Notes under the pieces: model-generated
The model's input: only the letters and a program-made list of their open reading frames with translations
Database searches by the model: none
Told to the model about the DNA's origin: nothing
Assembly (NCBI RefSeq): GCF_051014685.1
Contig: NC_135051.1
Location: forward strand, 16,201,557 to 16,265,556
DNA length: 64,000 nt
Source of the DNA: Ptiloglossa arizonensis
Taxonomy: Eukaryota; Arthropoda; Insecta; Hymenoptera; Colletidae
Direction of reading: 5' to 3'
Position numbers and translations under genes: made by a program
Shown here: positions 37,540 through 47,250 of the stretch, piece by piece
How positions within the stretch are numbered: the stretch's first letter is position 1
Layout: each line of letters opens with the position of its first letter

Positions 37540-38517
37540 TTACTCGGCCATCCAAAATGGTTCCCCCACTCTTCTCACTCTCGTTCGTTCAACGACGTCA
37601 ACGAAGTGCATTAACGGTGCAAGCGGAGACGGCGAAAGGAAACGGAGAAAGGAAGAACGGAAGGAAGGAAGGAAGGAAGGGTGCAGGTACGTAGTGGGGG
37701 TTCTGGTTGTACCGTTTGAAGGGGATGCGCTGCAAGAAGCGCGTGGTAGGTCCAGCTGCGAAGGTATCGTCACGTGGCCAAGGGGGCGGTACCGTTTTCT
37801 CGTGGCCGCCCGGTATAAAAGAGAGACGTAGCACCGGTGCATCCACCAATTACTATTGCACTTTGCCACCGGGACGGAGGCAAGGTCGGTGCACAAACCC
37901 TCTCGACTCCGAAATTCACTCCTGTCGCGCGTGTCAACGCTCGGTCATCTTCCCGCTCACGGTCTCATCTTCGAGCTCGGCTCGGCCGTGGAACACTCCT
38001 GCGTCGTGCCTCCGACTCGCGTTCACCGCGGTTATTATTATCATTATTATTATTATCATCATCATCATCATCGTTATTACTTTTCAAACGAAGAAAAAGA
38101 AATTCTTTTCTCAATGATATACGCTCGGAGGTGACCCTTTGCGCGCGTGTGACCAACAACATCCTTGAAATCCGTCCAAGACTCGCGGTGACTAGCTCAG
38201 AGAGGGATATAACGTACGTTCGGGGAATGTACTTCTCGATCGAGCGTCGAACACGATCCCATAAGGAAATCGCGTCTCGTCTGCCTCGTAAAACTTACTT
38301 CCCAACGACATTCCTCGGTTTAAGGGTCCTCGGTAAGCGTTAACCCTTCGCTGGAAAGGGTGAGGTGAGACGAGGGGACAGGGAGAGCCTACTCTCGAAC
38401 TTGGATCACAGTTTTCTCCGTATCGTTTCGTTTCGTTTCGGGATTGTTGTGCATTAGAGGTTACCGCTCGGTATATTCGTTTTGGATTGCTCTTTCCTAT
38501 CGCTGGAAAGGGTGAGT
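37540..38517 (+). promoter_or_regulatory. Candidate TATA promoter and leader exon
   Basis: In a CpG-rich island the + strand shows, in order, an E-box CACGTG at 37771-37776, a GC box GGGCGG at 37784-37789 and a TATA box TATAAAAG at 37814-37821. Transcription would be expected to start near 37845. A strong donor AAAGG|GTGAGT follows at 38512-38517; a similar AAAGGGTGAGG is at about 38353. This suggests a leader exon of about 670 bp. A small (GGAA)n tract lies at 37657-37680 and an (ATT/ATC)n tract at 38032-38079. No coding start is assigned, because the open frames of 92-168 codons overlap in three frames. The exon structure is inference; the motifs are directly visible. Confidence 0.4.
38032..38079. 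repeat. (ATT)n/(ATC)n microsatellite
   Basis: TTATTATTATC and CATCATCATCATC runs within the candidate leader region. Confidence 0.9.
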
Positions 38518-39779
38518 TTTTTTCTTTTTTTTTTAATCCTACCGTCACCGTGCACTTCGTCGACGTTAACCCTACAGTGTGCAATCTTTTTTACTTGCTT
38601 TTTTTCTAACTTGTTTAGGACGATTGGAAAGGAATCTTTCAATTATTCGACCGTTTTTTTCGTTGATCGATTCACGAATAGTACACGTCAGAGATTTGCG
38701 AAGTATTGAGAAAGATAGTTGTTCGTGTGAAATCGAGTCGATTAGGGATACGTATATTTGCGCATTGTAGGGCTAGATATGAACGAAAGGAAAATTATTT
38801 TTCCACGTAATCGGTTATCGAGTTTTCGATTCGGGTTCTCTATTGTGGAATAATAAATACAAGAGTTCGAAGTATAGTTATCGGAAGTATAAATTCGTTG
38901 ATTTTAGATTAATTGTTACCACATCGAAGAGGGTGTAAACCTAAAGGTCGAAGACGTTCTTGAAATAATAACCGCAAAGGCCAACACGTACGGACATAAT
39001 TTTCAGTTTCGCAATACGGCTTGCAATTAAATTAATACAAATAGGCACATATTGCTTTATTTCAATTATTTATTTTTTGCTCGTTACTTTAATTATCGAC
39101 GAAGACGCGATCCAAGGATCGCTCGACGAATTCCGGTTTACTATTTTCGTCCGCATTGGAGATTATTTATATTTATTTTAATTCATGAAAATTTCGATTC
39201 GTAGCGTAGTCAACGTAAAATATCATACTCGTTCGTAGTTTTGCAATTAAAATTATTTCGATTCCTCGAATACTGTCATTCGGCACCTGTTATTCCATTC
39301 ACTTCGAAGATGTTATTTAATCGACACGATATAAAAAATTCGACTTTCTTAAAAAATATTCACAATAAACAACTAATTACGCGAATGTAGCAAATATATA
39401 AATTAACTTACAATATTTCTTCCATTTCCCATTCTTTATTATTCAAGCTATATTTTCGTTCAAAGTGGCGGTTAATAAACAGTGCACACGACGAGAAACA
39501 TTTTTCCAAATTAATTCGAACAGAAGACGGTTTAAAACCATTCTCAAACCAGTTTATAGTTAACTGTTAACAAAAATAACACTCGAGTGTAACGCTACGA
39601 ATTCGTATAAACGTGTAAAGTTTCTTTTAATTTTTAAACAACAGTTACTTAAACAATTCGACCATTCGTTTAAAAACACGAGTTTGTTCGCCGATCGTTC
39701 GCAACGACCATCGTTTCCCGTAACCGACGAATCTACGATTGAAACAGTAGCGTTTAAAAGTATAAACAAAGATAAGAGT
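38518..39779. other. AT-rich sequence, possible intron, no gene seen
   Basis: Starts as pyrimidine-rich and then AT-rich DNA downstream of the candidate donor at 38512. No array, exon or RNA gene was recognised. Confidence 0.35.
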
Positions 39780-40715
39780 ACAATTCACTCACGAATCGGA
39801 CCCAGAACGGTAGAGGAGTGTCGTGAACGATTAAACGCGAGAACACACGGCGAAGTGTAAACGCACGTGACCGCGGTAACGCTTACGCAACGAAACGATC
39901 GGAATCGCGAAACCGAGACAGCCGTGAAATTCAAAAGATTCGCGAGGCGATCGATCGTGGTACGCGCATCGAAAACACGCTCGACCGCGATTTTCGTACG
40001 AAGGACGTCGCGATCCTGGTCCCGGGCCGCGAGGTTCACCGTGTGTAAAAATAGTAACGACCGTCGTTAAAATTCGTTAACACGCTTCGAATCGAGAAAA
40101 CGAGTAATCGAAGAACGCGACTCGACCACTGTACGTATCACCGATTTCATTGTTCCCGCGTGGTTGTCGTTGCATCGTAAAAAAACGTTTCGAACGTAGG
40201 TTAGAGGGGTGGGGAGAGAAGAAACGGTGAGAACCGTTTCCAAAAATTGGCGGTCGCGGGAAAGTTAACGACCCGAGGCGCGACGCGCAACGAAAGCAAA
40301 GAAACGCGTAACACTGCGTTCCTTCCCCCCTCCATACACCTCCCGCTCCCCACCGGCGGGAGTTCTTCTCGCGAAAAACCTTGCACAATTTATGCATCGG
40401 AAACAAAACGGTGAACGGGCTCTCTCTATAAATACCGCGGAACCGTTGCAAAAAATACCCCGGGTGGCCGCGAGTGAACCGATCTCGTTCGAATCGACTC
40501 GCGACAACAACGACGAGGACGAGGAGGACGACGACGAGAAGGACGATCGAGCATCGGTGGATGTCTCCTCGTCCTGCGGAAAGAAATACCGGAAGTAAAG
40601 ACGAAGAGTGAGGGGTATCGCGGAACGGCTCCGAAGCCCGATACCCTCGAGCCCGGGGCCCGACAAAAGGGGTGCGTTCGCAAAAAACGGAAGAACGAAA
40701 AACTGTGGAAGAAGG

Positions 40716-40750
<35 letters not shown>
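40716..40750. repeat. (GA)n microsatellite
   Basis: Uninterrupted GA run inside a longer purine-rich tract. Confidence 0.95.
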
Positions 40751-40753
<3 letters not shown>

Positions 40754-40909
40754 GGACAGAGAGAAAGAGAGAGGCCCAAGAGAGCGAGACGTCAGAAGGA
40801 AAGCGTAGGAGGAGCCACGCGGAGAGTCGAAAGAACGCGCGTGGAGCACGAGGAGGAAGGAAGGAAGGCGGCCCGGGGCCGGTGAAGGGCAGGAGGACGC
40901 AAGAAGTAC

Positions 40910-41033
40910 GAGGAGAAGGAGGAGTAGGAGGAGGAGGAGATGGAGGAGGAGGAGGAGGAGGAGGAAGAGGAGGAGGTGGCGGCGGCGGAGGAGGAGGAGG
41001 AGGAGGAGGAGGTGGTGGAGGAGGAGAAGGAGA
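40910..41033. repeat. (GGA)n microsatellite
   Basis: Imperfect GGA triplets with a GGTGGCGGCGGC interruption. It drives poly-Gly and poly-Glu frames on the + strand and poly-Pro, poly-Ser and poly-Leu frames on the minus strand. G-rich and potentially quadruplex-forming. It is followed by GCATGCATGCATG at 41041-41053 and AGGC repeats. Confidence 0.95.
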
Positions 41034-41260
41034 CGAACATGCATGCATGCATGAGACAGGCAGGCGGACAAACAGGCAGACATAGAGGCAGGCAAGGCAT
41101 AGAGGCATACAGGCAGATAGGCGAGCCGCAGCCGCAGCCGCAGCCGCGATCGCGCGCTCCAAGAAGGGAAGTGGGGACAACATAACACAGCGCGGCCGCG
41201 TGTGCACACCGCTTTTGCAGAGCTTCGCTCGGCACACGGGGAGACGTTCCGGCTTGTACC

Positions 41261-41320
41261 GCTGCTAGCTGCTAGCTGCTGCTGCTGCTGGCTGCTGGCT
41301 GCTGCTGGCTGCTGCTGCTA

Positions 41321-41353
<33 letters not shown>

Positions 41354-41371
41354 GCTGCTGCCTGCCGACTG
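41261..41371. repeat. (CTG)n / CAG microsatellite
   Basis: GCTGCTGCTG runs interrupted by TAGCTG and GGCTG, the longest pure stretch near 41320-41350. It yields poly-Gln, poly-Ala or poly-Ser on the minus strand. It lies in the presumed 5' region and is not shown to be translated. Confidence 0.95.
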
Positions 41372-41880
41372 TCGACTGTCGACTGCTACTCTCAGTCTGT
41401 CGGGCGGCCTCGTGCGCGCTTGGTTTCCCATCGACGAATCCGCGCGCCACGAAACTACCCGCGGAGTTTCGAGCACACCGGGACTCGATCGGTGCCTTGT
41501 GGGTTTCGCTCTCCCGGGCGAAAGCGTCCGGCACACGGGGCAGACACGAGAGAGAGCCCGTCACTCGTCGGCGAACCGATCGACGAGGATCAAGTGAGTG
41601 TGAGGCAGGTCGAGGTGGCCAGGGGCCACGACGGTTCGCCCGTGTTTGGATCTTCCCCCCTTTCGTCGACGGGCCCCTGGCGCTCTTCTACCGCGATCGC
41701 CCGTTTCGCCCGTTTAACAACCGCGGGGCCCACGTGTCTCGGACATTGGGGATCGCGACGGACGATGCGACTGGTACGCGGGTGGTGCGCCGTTGTGCCG
41801 TGCGTCGGTCGATCGTGACGCGGACGATCGGTTTCGCCGTGACTCGGAAGGAAGGACGCGTGCCTACACCCGGTACGCGC

Positions 41881-42016
41881 GCGAGAGCGAGAGCGAGAGA
41901 GAGAGAGAGAGCGAAAGAGAGCGAAAGAGAGAGAGAGAACGAAAAAGCGTGCGTGCGAGCGACCGAGAGAGCGTGAACGAGAGCGAAAGAAAGAGAGAGA
42001 GAGAGAGAAAGAGAGA
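41881..42016. repeat. (GA)n purine-rich tract
   Basis: GAGAGCGAGAGAGAGAGAGA at 41881-41938 and AAAGAGAGAGAGAGAGAG at 41989-42016, with mixed GAAAGAGA units between. Confidence 0.9.
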
Positions 42017-42432
42017 CAGATTCGAGAAAGTAACGGCCGTCGGTCGTTGGACGGTGACAGGACAACTACGTACCGCTCTGCCCGAAACGGAACTCTACGC
42101 GAACGAGAAAACGGTCCACGGTTCTCTCCTCTCTACAGGTGTTTCGAATCGATTCCCCGGCACGGGAGGCCACGAGGGCCGCGACAAAGCGGAACTATTC
42201 AACCCGCGGTAGTAGCACGGTGCTGCAACCGGCGCTCCGTGGACGGTGTGATGTTCAGTGAGTTTCCATCGGCGGGCCGCCGCACGTGATCTCTCGCCGC
42301 ACGGACGGGCGCACCCGGCGTGGTGATCTCGGTGTCTCGTCGCGTGCCTGTTTCGGGGGCCTCGGCCTCAGTTTCTCCGCGAGCCGAGAACCGAGCCAAG
42401 CGTTCACCGGACGTGGAAGTTTCACCGTCGAC

Positions 42433-42650
42433 GCCCGCCACCGCCGCCGCCGCCGCCGCTGCCACCACCGCCACCGCCACCGCCACCGCCGCCACCGCCA
42501 CCGCCGCCGCCGTCGCCGCCTCCCGCCTCCCGCAGCCTCCTCCCTCCCTCCCTCCCTCCCCCCACCCACCCACCCTCCCTCTATTCCCTTCTTCCCTCCT
42601 CCTCTTCCTCCTCCTCCTCCTCCACCTCCTCCTCCTCCCCCCCCCTCTGA
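42433..42650. repeat. (CCGCCA)n and pyrimidine-rich (CTC)n tract
   Basis: CCGCCACCGCCGCC units at 42433-42520 lead into CCCTCCCTCC and CTCCTCCTCC runs to about 42650. All frames through it are low complexity. Confidence 0.95.
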
Positions 42651-43600
42651 AGAGGGACGACACAAGGTGGAAATTTTTCGACGTTGCCGCCGATACAGCG
42701 AAGAGGACGGGTCGGATAGAGGTTGTGTTAGATGTTGCCGCGAGGTCGAAGCGCGACGATCGTGTCCCAAGCGCGGCGCGGGTGTCTCGGTTTTTCGCGC
42801 GGGATTTTCCCCGTTGTTTTATCGCGCCACCCGTAGAGACGGACGGCCCCGCGCGCGACTACGCCGCGCCCGAGGGAGATGCGAACTCGTTACCACCGCG
42901 GGGGCCCCTGGATTCGAATCGTGTACACGCAGTCACGTGGCACCGTGCGCGCCTCGTGGTCGTCGGTCTCGGGCAGCTCGTAACACCCCGCGGCTGAGTT
43001 TCCACGTACGTCACGTTGCGTAGGCAGACGGGACGCGGCCCGTTGGGGTACCACGCGCTCGACGACGACGCGGAAATACGCGATCTTCGTTTCGTTTCGT
43101 TTCATTTTTTTCCTTCTTTTTTTTTTTCGCCGGCGGGAGGAGGGGGGGGGGCCCGGTTTTTCAAAGGCGGATATACGGTAACGGTGCGCGATCGAGAGCT
43201 CCGCGCCCGCGCCTCTTACCTTGTGATCGTGAGGGCCAGTTTTTGGTGGGAGTCCGCGCGTACGTGAACACGATTCGCTAACGTTTTGCAGCGTGAAACG
43301 GAGTGTAAATGACGAGACCGGCGGGAAGACGGTGGCGGCCGGATACGTGGTAAAATCGAGGGGCCGTTCACGGGGGAAAGGTGTAAGAATAAAGAGGACC
43401 GTTTCTCCAACGGGGGTTTCAGTGGAATCGATCGTGGTTAGAGGAAAATCGATCGTGGGAGGCAGATGAGATGCGAAGCACGAGGACTACGCGGCGCGGA
43501 GCTGGCGGGAGCGAAGGCGGAAGTTAAGAAGCCAAAGCTGCCGAAGGCGTTCGCAGGGACGGCGGCAGGTCAAGGGGGCACCTGGCGGGGGCCGCCTGAG

Positions 43601-43697
43601 ATGACGACCCTGCGACGGGGTATCGTGACACCCCGGTACAACACCTACGTCCTCGTTTCGCTGATTGGACTATTGCTACAGACACAGTCCGCGACGG
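43601..43697 (+). CDS. First coding exon: signal peptide of an unidentified secreted or membrane protein
   Basis: ATG at 43601 has a purine at -3 (GAGATGA). It opens a 32-codon segment with a basic N-region (TLRRG), a hydrophobic core (YVLVSLIGLLL) and a polar, small-residue C-region (QTQSAT), the classical layout of a secretory signal peptide with cleavage near the exon end. The exon ends at ACGG|GTGAGC, a strong splice donor, after codon 32 plus one base (phase 1). Phase-1 introns right after a signal peptide are common in extracellular modular proteins such as immunoglobulin-superfamily members; that is family knowledge, not proof here. An in-frame upstream ATG at 43466 would add 45 residues. 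Those are basic and Gly/Ala-rich and would bury the signal peptide, so 43601 is preferred. The rest of the protein was not found downstream. Product identity unknown. Confidence 0.5.
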
Positions 43698-43929
43698 GTG
43701 AGCCACTTTGCCTTTATTTCGTTATACGTAGCACGATCATCGGACTAACCGATACCAGACGAGTATCGGGGAGATCATCGGGAATCTATGTACCAGAGAT
43801 TCTTCTTCCAGGGAAATGATTTCGTTTCGGTGAAAGATTTCTTTCCTTTGTCGATCGCGCCTCGACGTCGCCGGATTTTTAATCGTTTCTCGAGAAAGAG
43901 AGACCTCACTTTCTCGATCGAAACGAGCT
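43698..43929 (+). other. Start of the presumed first intron
   Basis: Begins with GTGAGC at 43698. The open frame continues to 43819 but loses signal-peptide or domain character. If the exon is real, at least 20 kb of sequence to the window end may be intronic, since no acceptor-bounded coding exon was recognised. The in-frame extension past the donor is not treated as coding. Confidence 0.4.
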
Positions 43930-44770
43930 TCTTTTTCGTTCGTTCGAGAAATGGAAAATTGTTTCTCTTTTCGAAAATCTTCTCGAATGTTTTCACGATC
44001 AAAGTTTTCTCGTTGCTTCATTTTTAATCGTTTGCTTCGAGACGTCACTTTCTCGATCGAAACGAGTTTTTATTCGTCCGAGAAATGGAAAATTGTTTCT
44101 CTTTTCGAAAATTTCCTCCATTTTTTCACGATCAGAGTTTTCTCGTTGCTTAATTTTTAATCGTTTGCTTCGAGACGTCACTTTCTCGATCGAAACGAGT
44201 TTTTATTCATCCGAGAAATGGAAAATTGTTTTTCTTTTCGAAAATATCCACGAATGTTTTCGTGTTGTTTAATTTTTAATCATTTGTATCGAAACGTCAC
44301 TTTCTCGATCGAAACGAATTTTTATTCGTCCAAGAAATGGAAAATTGTTTTTCTTTTCGAAAATTTCCTCCAATGTTTTCGCTCTCAAAGTTTTCTCGAT
44401 GTTAAATTTTTAATCATTTGCATCGAGACGTCACCAGCTCATTCAAAACGAATTTTTATTCGTCCAAGAAATGGAAAATTGTTTTTCTTTTCGAAAATTT
44501 CCTCGAATGTTTTCGATCTCAAAGTTTCCTTATTGCTGAATTTTTAATCATTTACTTCGAGACGTCACTTTCTCGTTCGACAGAAGTTTCCAACGCAAGG
44601 TTCAATTTCTCGAAGTACGTACGGTTCGAATAAATTGGAAAATGTGTTTCTTTTCGCAAATGTTTTCCTTATTGTTTGTTCGTCGCGTTTTTTTTGTCGT
44701 TGAATTTCGAATGTTTGCCCCGAGACGTCACTTTCTCGTTCGACAGAAGTTTTCGGTGTTCGTTCGTCGA
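43930..44770. repeat. Intronic tandem array, about 120-135-bp unit, about 6 copies
   Basis: GAAATGGAAAATTGTTT recurs at 43947, 44082, 44215, 44334 and 44468, with degraded copies near 44635-44750. Units share TTTCGAAAATTTCCTC, TTTTTAATC(G/A)TTTG, TTCGAGACGTCACTTTCTCG and AACGA(G/A)TTTTTATTCGTCC. Frames of 69-109 codons on the + strand are by-products. Copies decay away from the exon side. Confidence 0.9.
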
Positions 44771-46680
44771 GTAAATTGATTTAAGTGATATCGAGATCGA
44801 TTTACTCCGTTTGAATAGAAATACAGAGTCGACGAACTAGAAAAAGAGATCAAAGAGTTACCAAGAATACGTCGATCGTGAAATATTACATTGACGAGAT
44901 CGCGTAAACAGAAGAATGGAACCGTATAAACAAATTCCTCTGAACGACTCGGACATACGTTTACTAAAAGTTTTCTCTTGCTTTTTACAAAAAATCCACC
45001 AGCCAATTTGCCCAAGAGTTCTGGAACACCTTATATATATATATTTCACCCTTGAAACTGTTCGCAAAAATTGATCGATGAACACATTCGCAAAAAATCA
45101 ATACCAACAAAATAATATTGTATTGTTTACGACCTTGAAGCAGCATCCAGTAGTTATCTAGTAGTCTCTTCGAGCAAAAACTGTGAACATGAATGGAGAC
45201 CTTCGAAATTGTGTTACTCTTTTCATATTTTGATTGATTTGTTCTCTTGAAAAATTAATACACCGATCGAAACGACAAGAGAATGTTTCCAAACAATTTC
45301 GAACATACGAAGAAATGAAATAAATACGAATTGTTTAACCTAGTAGTATTTTTATCCAATGTCCAATTTGCGAAAAATACCAGAAGCATTGTATAAAATC
45401 TTACGAATGAATGCTCTTTTAATTTAATTTTCTGCAGTGTTTATACATGTGTGTTTTTATTAAAAAAAGAGTAGAAAATTGTAGAATTTCTGATCTTGGA
45501 GCTGAGTTTTCCATTCTCTCGAGATCGCTACTCGAACAAGTCCACTTCTGATTCGTATTAGAAGATTCGAACATTCGATAGTGAATTGAGAAAAATAAAC
45601 AAGTAAAGACTTATACGATGCATAAATGTACCGTTGTATATTACGTCGTAATAACTAGGTTTTAGTGTTACGTCGCGTACTATTTCTATATAATCATACG
45701 CAGGCTTTCAACAAATATAAAATTTACCGAATAAGACGCGTTTGTTAAATAAAAAGAACGTTGGAAAAAATAACCGGTGAATAAACTAGTATTTGAAATA
45801 TATCTCTGTAAACTCTACGTATAAATAAATGCCAACATGTATTTACAATTCGAGAATTTTAAATGTCTCCATTGTAACTTTTATTTCAAGTATCGTAAAT
45901 TTATTTATGGAATTGACTGGTACGCGATGGTCGTTCGTTTATGGTCGTTTTAGCAGAAAGGTTCCTCAGTACTCTGTTGTGTCAAAAGAATAAACGTTTA
46001 TATTGTTTAACGTGTTCTGAAGGCGATTTTTGCAAAACTTTATCTTAGAAATACCGAGTAAATTATAATAATATTACGTTAAGAATAAGAAGGATTATTT
46101 GGAAAGAATGGTTGAAGTATTTTGAATATTTAGTAGTCTCGTATAGATGAGCCAATAACAATGAAAGGTTTGAAAACGAGTCTACAAATATTTGAATTCA
46201 ATTTAGTGCATTTATTTTAGTGCAAAAATTCTAAATCGGAATAAAATCATACACTATTATCTTTATAACAATTCTTATCGAGTAATATTTCACATTTGTA
46301 AAGTTTAGATTCCTATATGATTTTATATCAACATACAGTAAAAAAACAAACGAATTAGTCCTAAACACGCAAAGACAAAAAGATCACAATACGTTATCGA
46401 ATCCCTCCCATTGGTTTGTATTTGAAAATCATTTAACGAAAACAAGAATAAAAAAAAATAACAAGAAACAATTCTAATTTGCCTACCCCCTCCCAAAAAA
46501 AAAAAGAAGAAAAACAGCAATTGAAATTTGTGCACCGAGTGCTAAATATCGTAGAACAAATATTGAAGCATTCGATAGACTTTGTTCGATAACAAACGCT
46601 CGATTTATTTTACCAAGGAGAATAAATTTTCAGCCAAAACAGTGCATAAAGCGATCAGCGGTACCGGAATTCACCACTGT
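44771..46680. other. AT-rich sequence, no gene seen
   Basis: Possibly intronic. No array, RNA gene or acceptor-bounded exon recognised. Confidence 0.4.
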
Positions 46681-47250
46681 TCGAAGAAAATCGTAATTAG
46701 AAAAACAACGGGCCGATCCTCCCCGATTATTTACATTAAAATGAAATCCTTGAGACCGTAAAGATGTCATGGTTGCACGAAAATTGAAACATTATACGCG
46801 GCGTTCGCCTGTATTTTTCATTTTTACGCACGACGAGGCCTTCGTTATTGGACTTTTACCTTAATAGTAATCGTCAGATCGCAAAGGCCACCACAAATTA
46901 CTGTTCTGATTAAGAATACCCCCCGTGCCCGTACCGATAGCCTTAATGTTGCAATTAATTTCGTACCGGCATCGAAATCCTTAATAAACGTCGCGTAACA
47001 ATCACGTATATTTATTGATACACTTTAAAGCACTTTGCGCCGCGTAGTTTTATCATCGGGGCGTAAGCGTGGCGTTTTCTCGTACGAATATCGCCCCGCA
47101 GAACCCGCGCACCGGGATTATTAATCAATCTACGGTAATTAATATCGAGGATACCTGTAATTTGTCTTTCGCGCCGTGAGTTATTCCGACACGATTCTAC
47201 AATTATCTCGAGCAAAAATTTTCATGCTCGAGAAACGATTGTACCGCGCC
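46681..47250. promoter_or_regulatory. Candidate cis-regulatory block (unique, moderate GC)
   Basis: A compositionally distinct, non-repetitive block inside AT-rich DNA, without a tandem array at its edges. It has homeodomain-type cores (ATTATTAATCAATC at about 47117-47130, GGTAATTAATATCG at 47135-47148) and no long open frame beyond 67 codons. The regulatory role is inferred from composition and position downstream of the signal-peptide exon; conservation could not be tested. Confidence 0.25.

Larger units (their letters stand above)
39780..43465 (+). promoter_or_regulatory. Long CpG-rich 5' region upstream of the signal-peptide exon
   Basis: This is the most GC- and CpG-rich block of the window. 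A TATA box TATAAATA lies at 40427-40434 on the + strand. Possible 5'UTR splice signals follow: a donor-like TCAAGTGAGTGTG at about 41590, a good acceptor TCTCCTCTCTACAG ending at 42138, another donor-like TCAGTGAGT at about 42257, and an acceptor-like CTAACGTTTTGCAG ending at about 43291. The region is packed with purine and triplet microsatellites. Minus-strand frames of 386 and 314 codons and + frames up to 245 codons are low complexity (poly-Pro, poly-Ala, poly-Gly, poly-Leu) and overlap one another, so none is called as a gene. Promoter use is inferred from position and composition. Confidence 0.45.

Noticed and set aside
40077..41237. 386- and 314-codon minus-strand open frames
   Set aside because: They run through GGA, GA and CTG microsatellites, are poly-Pro/Ala/Leu/Ser in composition and overlap each other and + strand frames. 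Openness is a by-product of repeat composition.
42255..43023. 245-, 225- and 171-codon frames over the CCGCCA/CTC tract
   Set aside because: Low-complexity poly-His/Arg/Pro/Ala products open in several frames on both strands; no recognisable domain.
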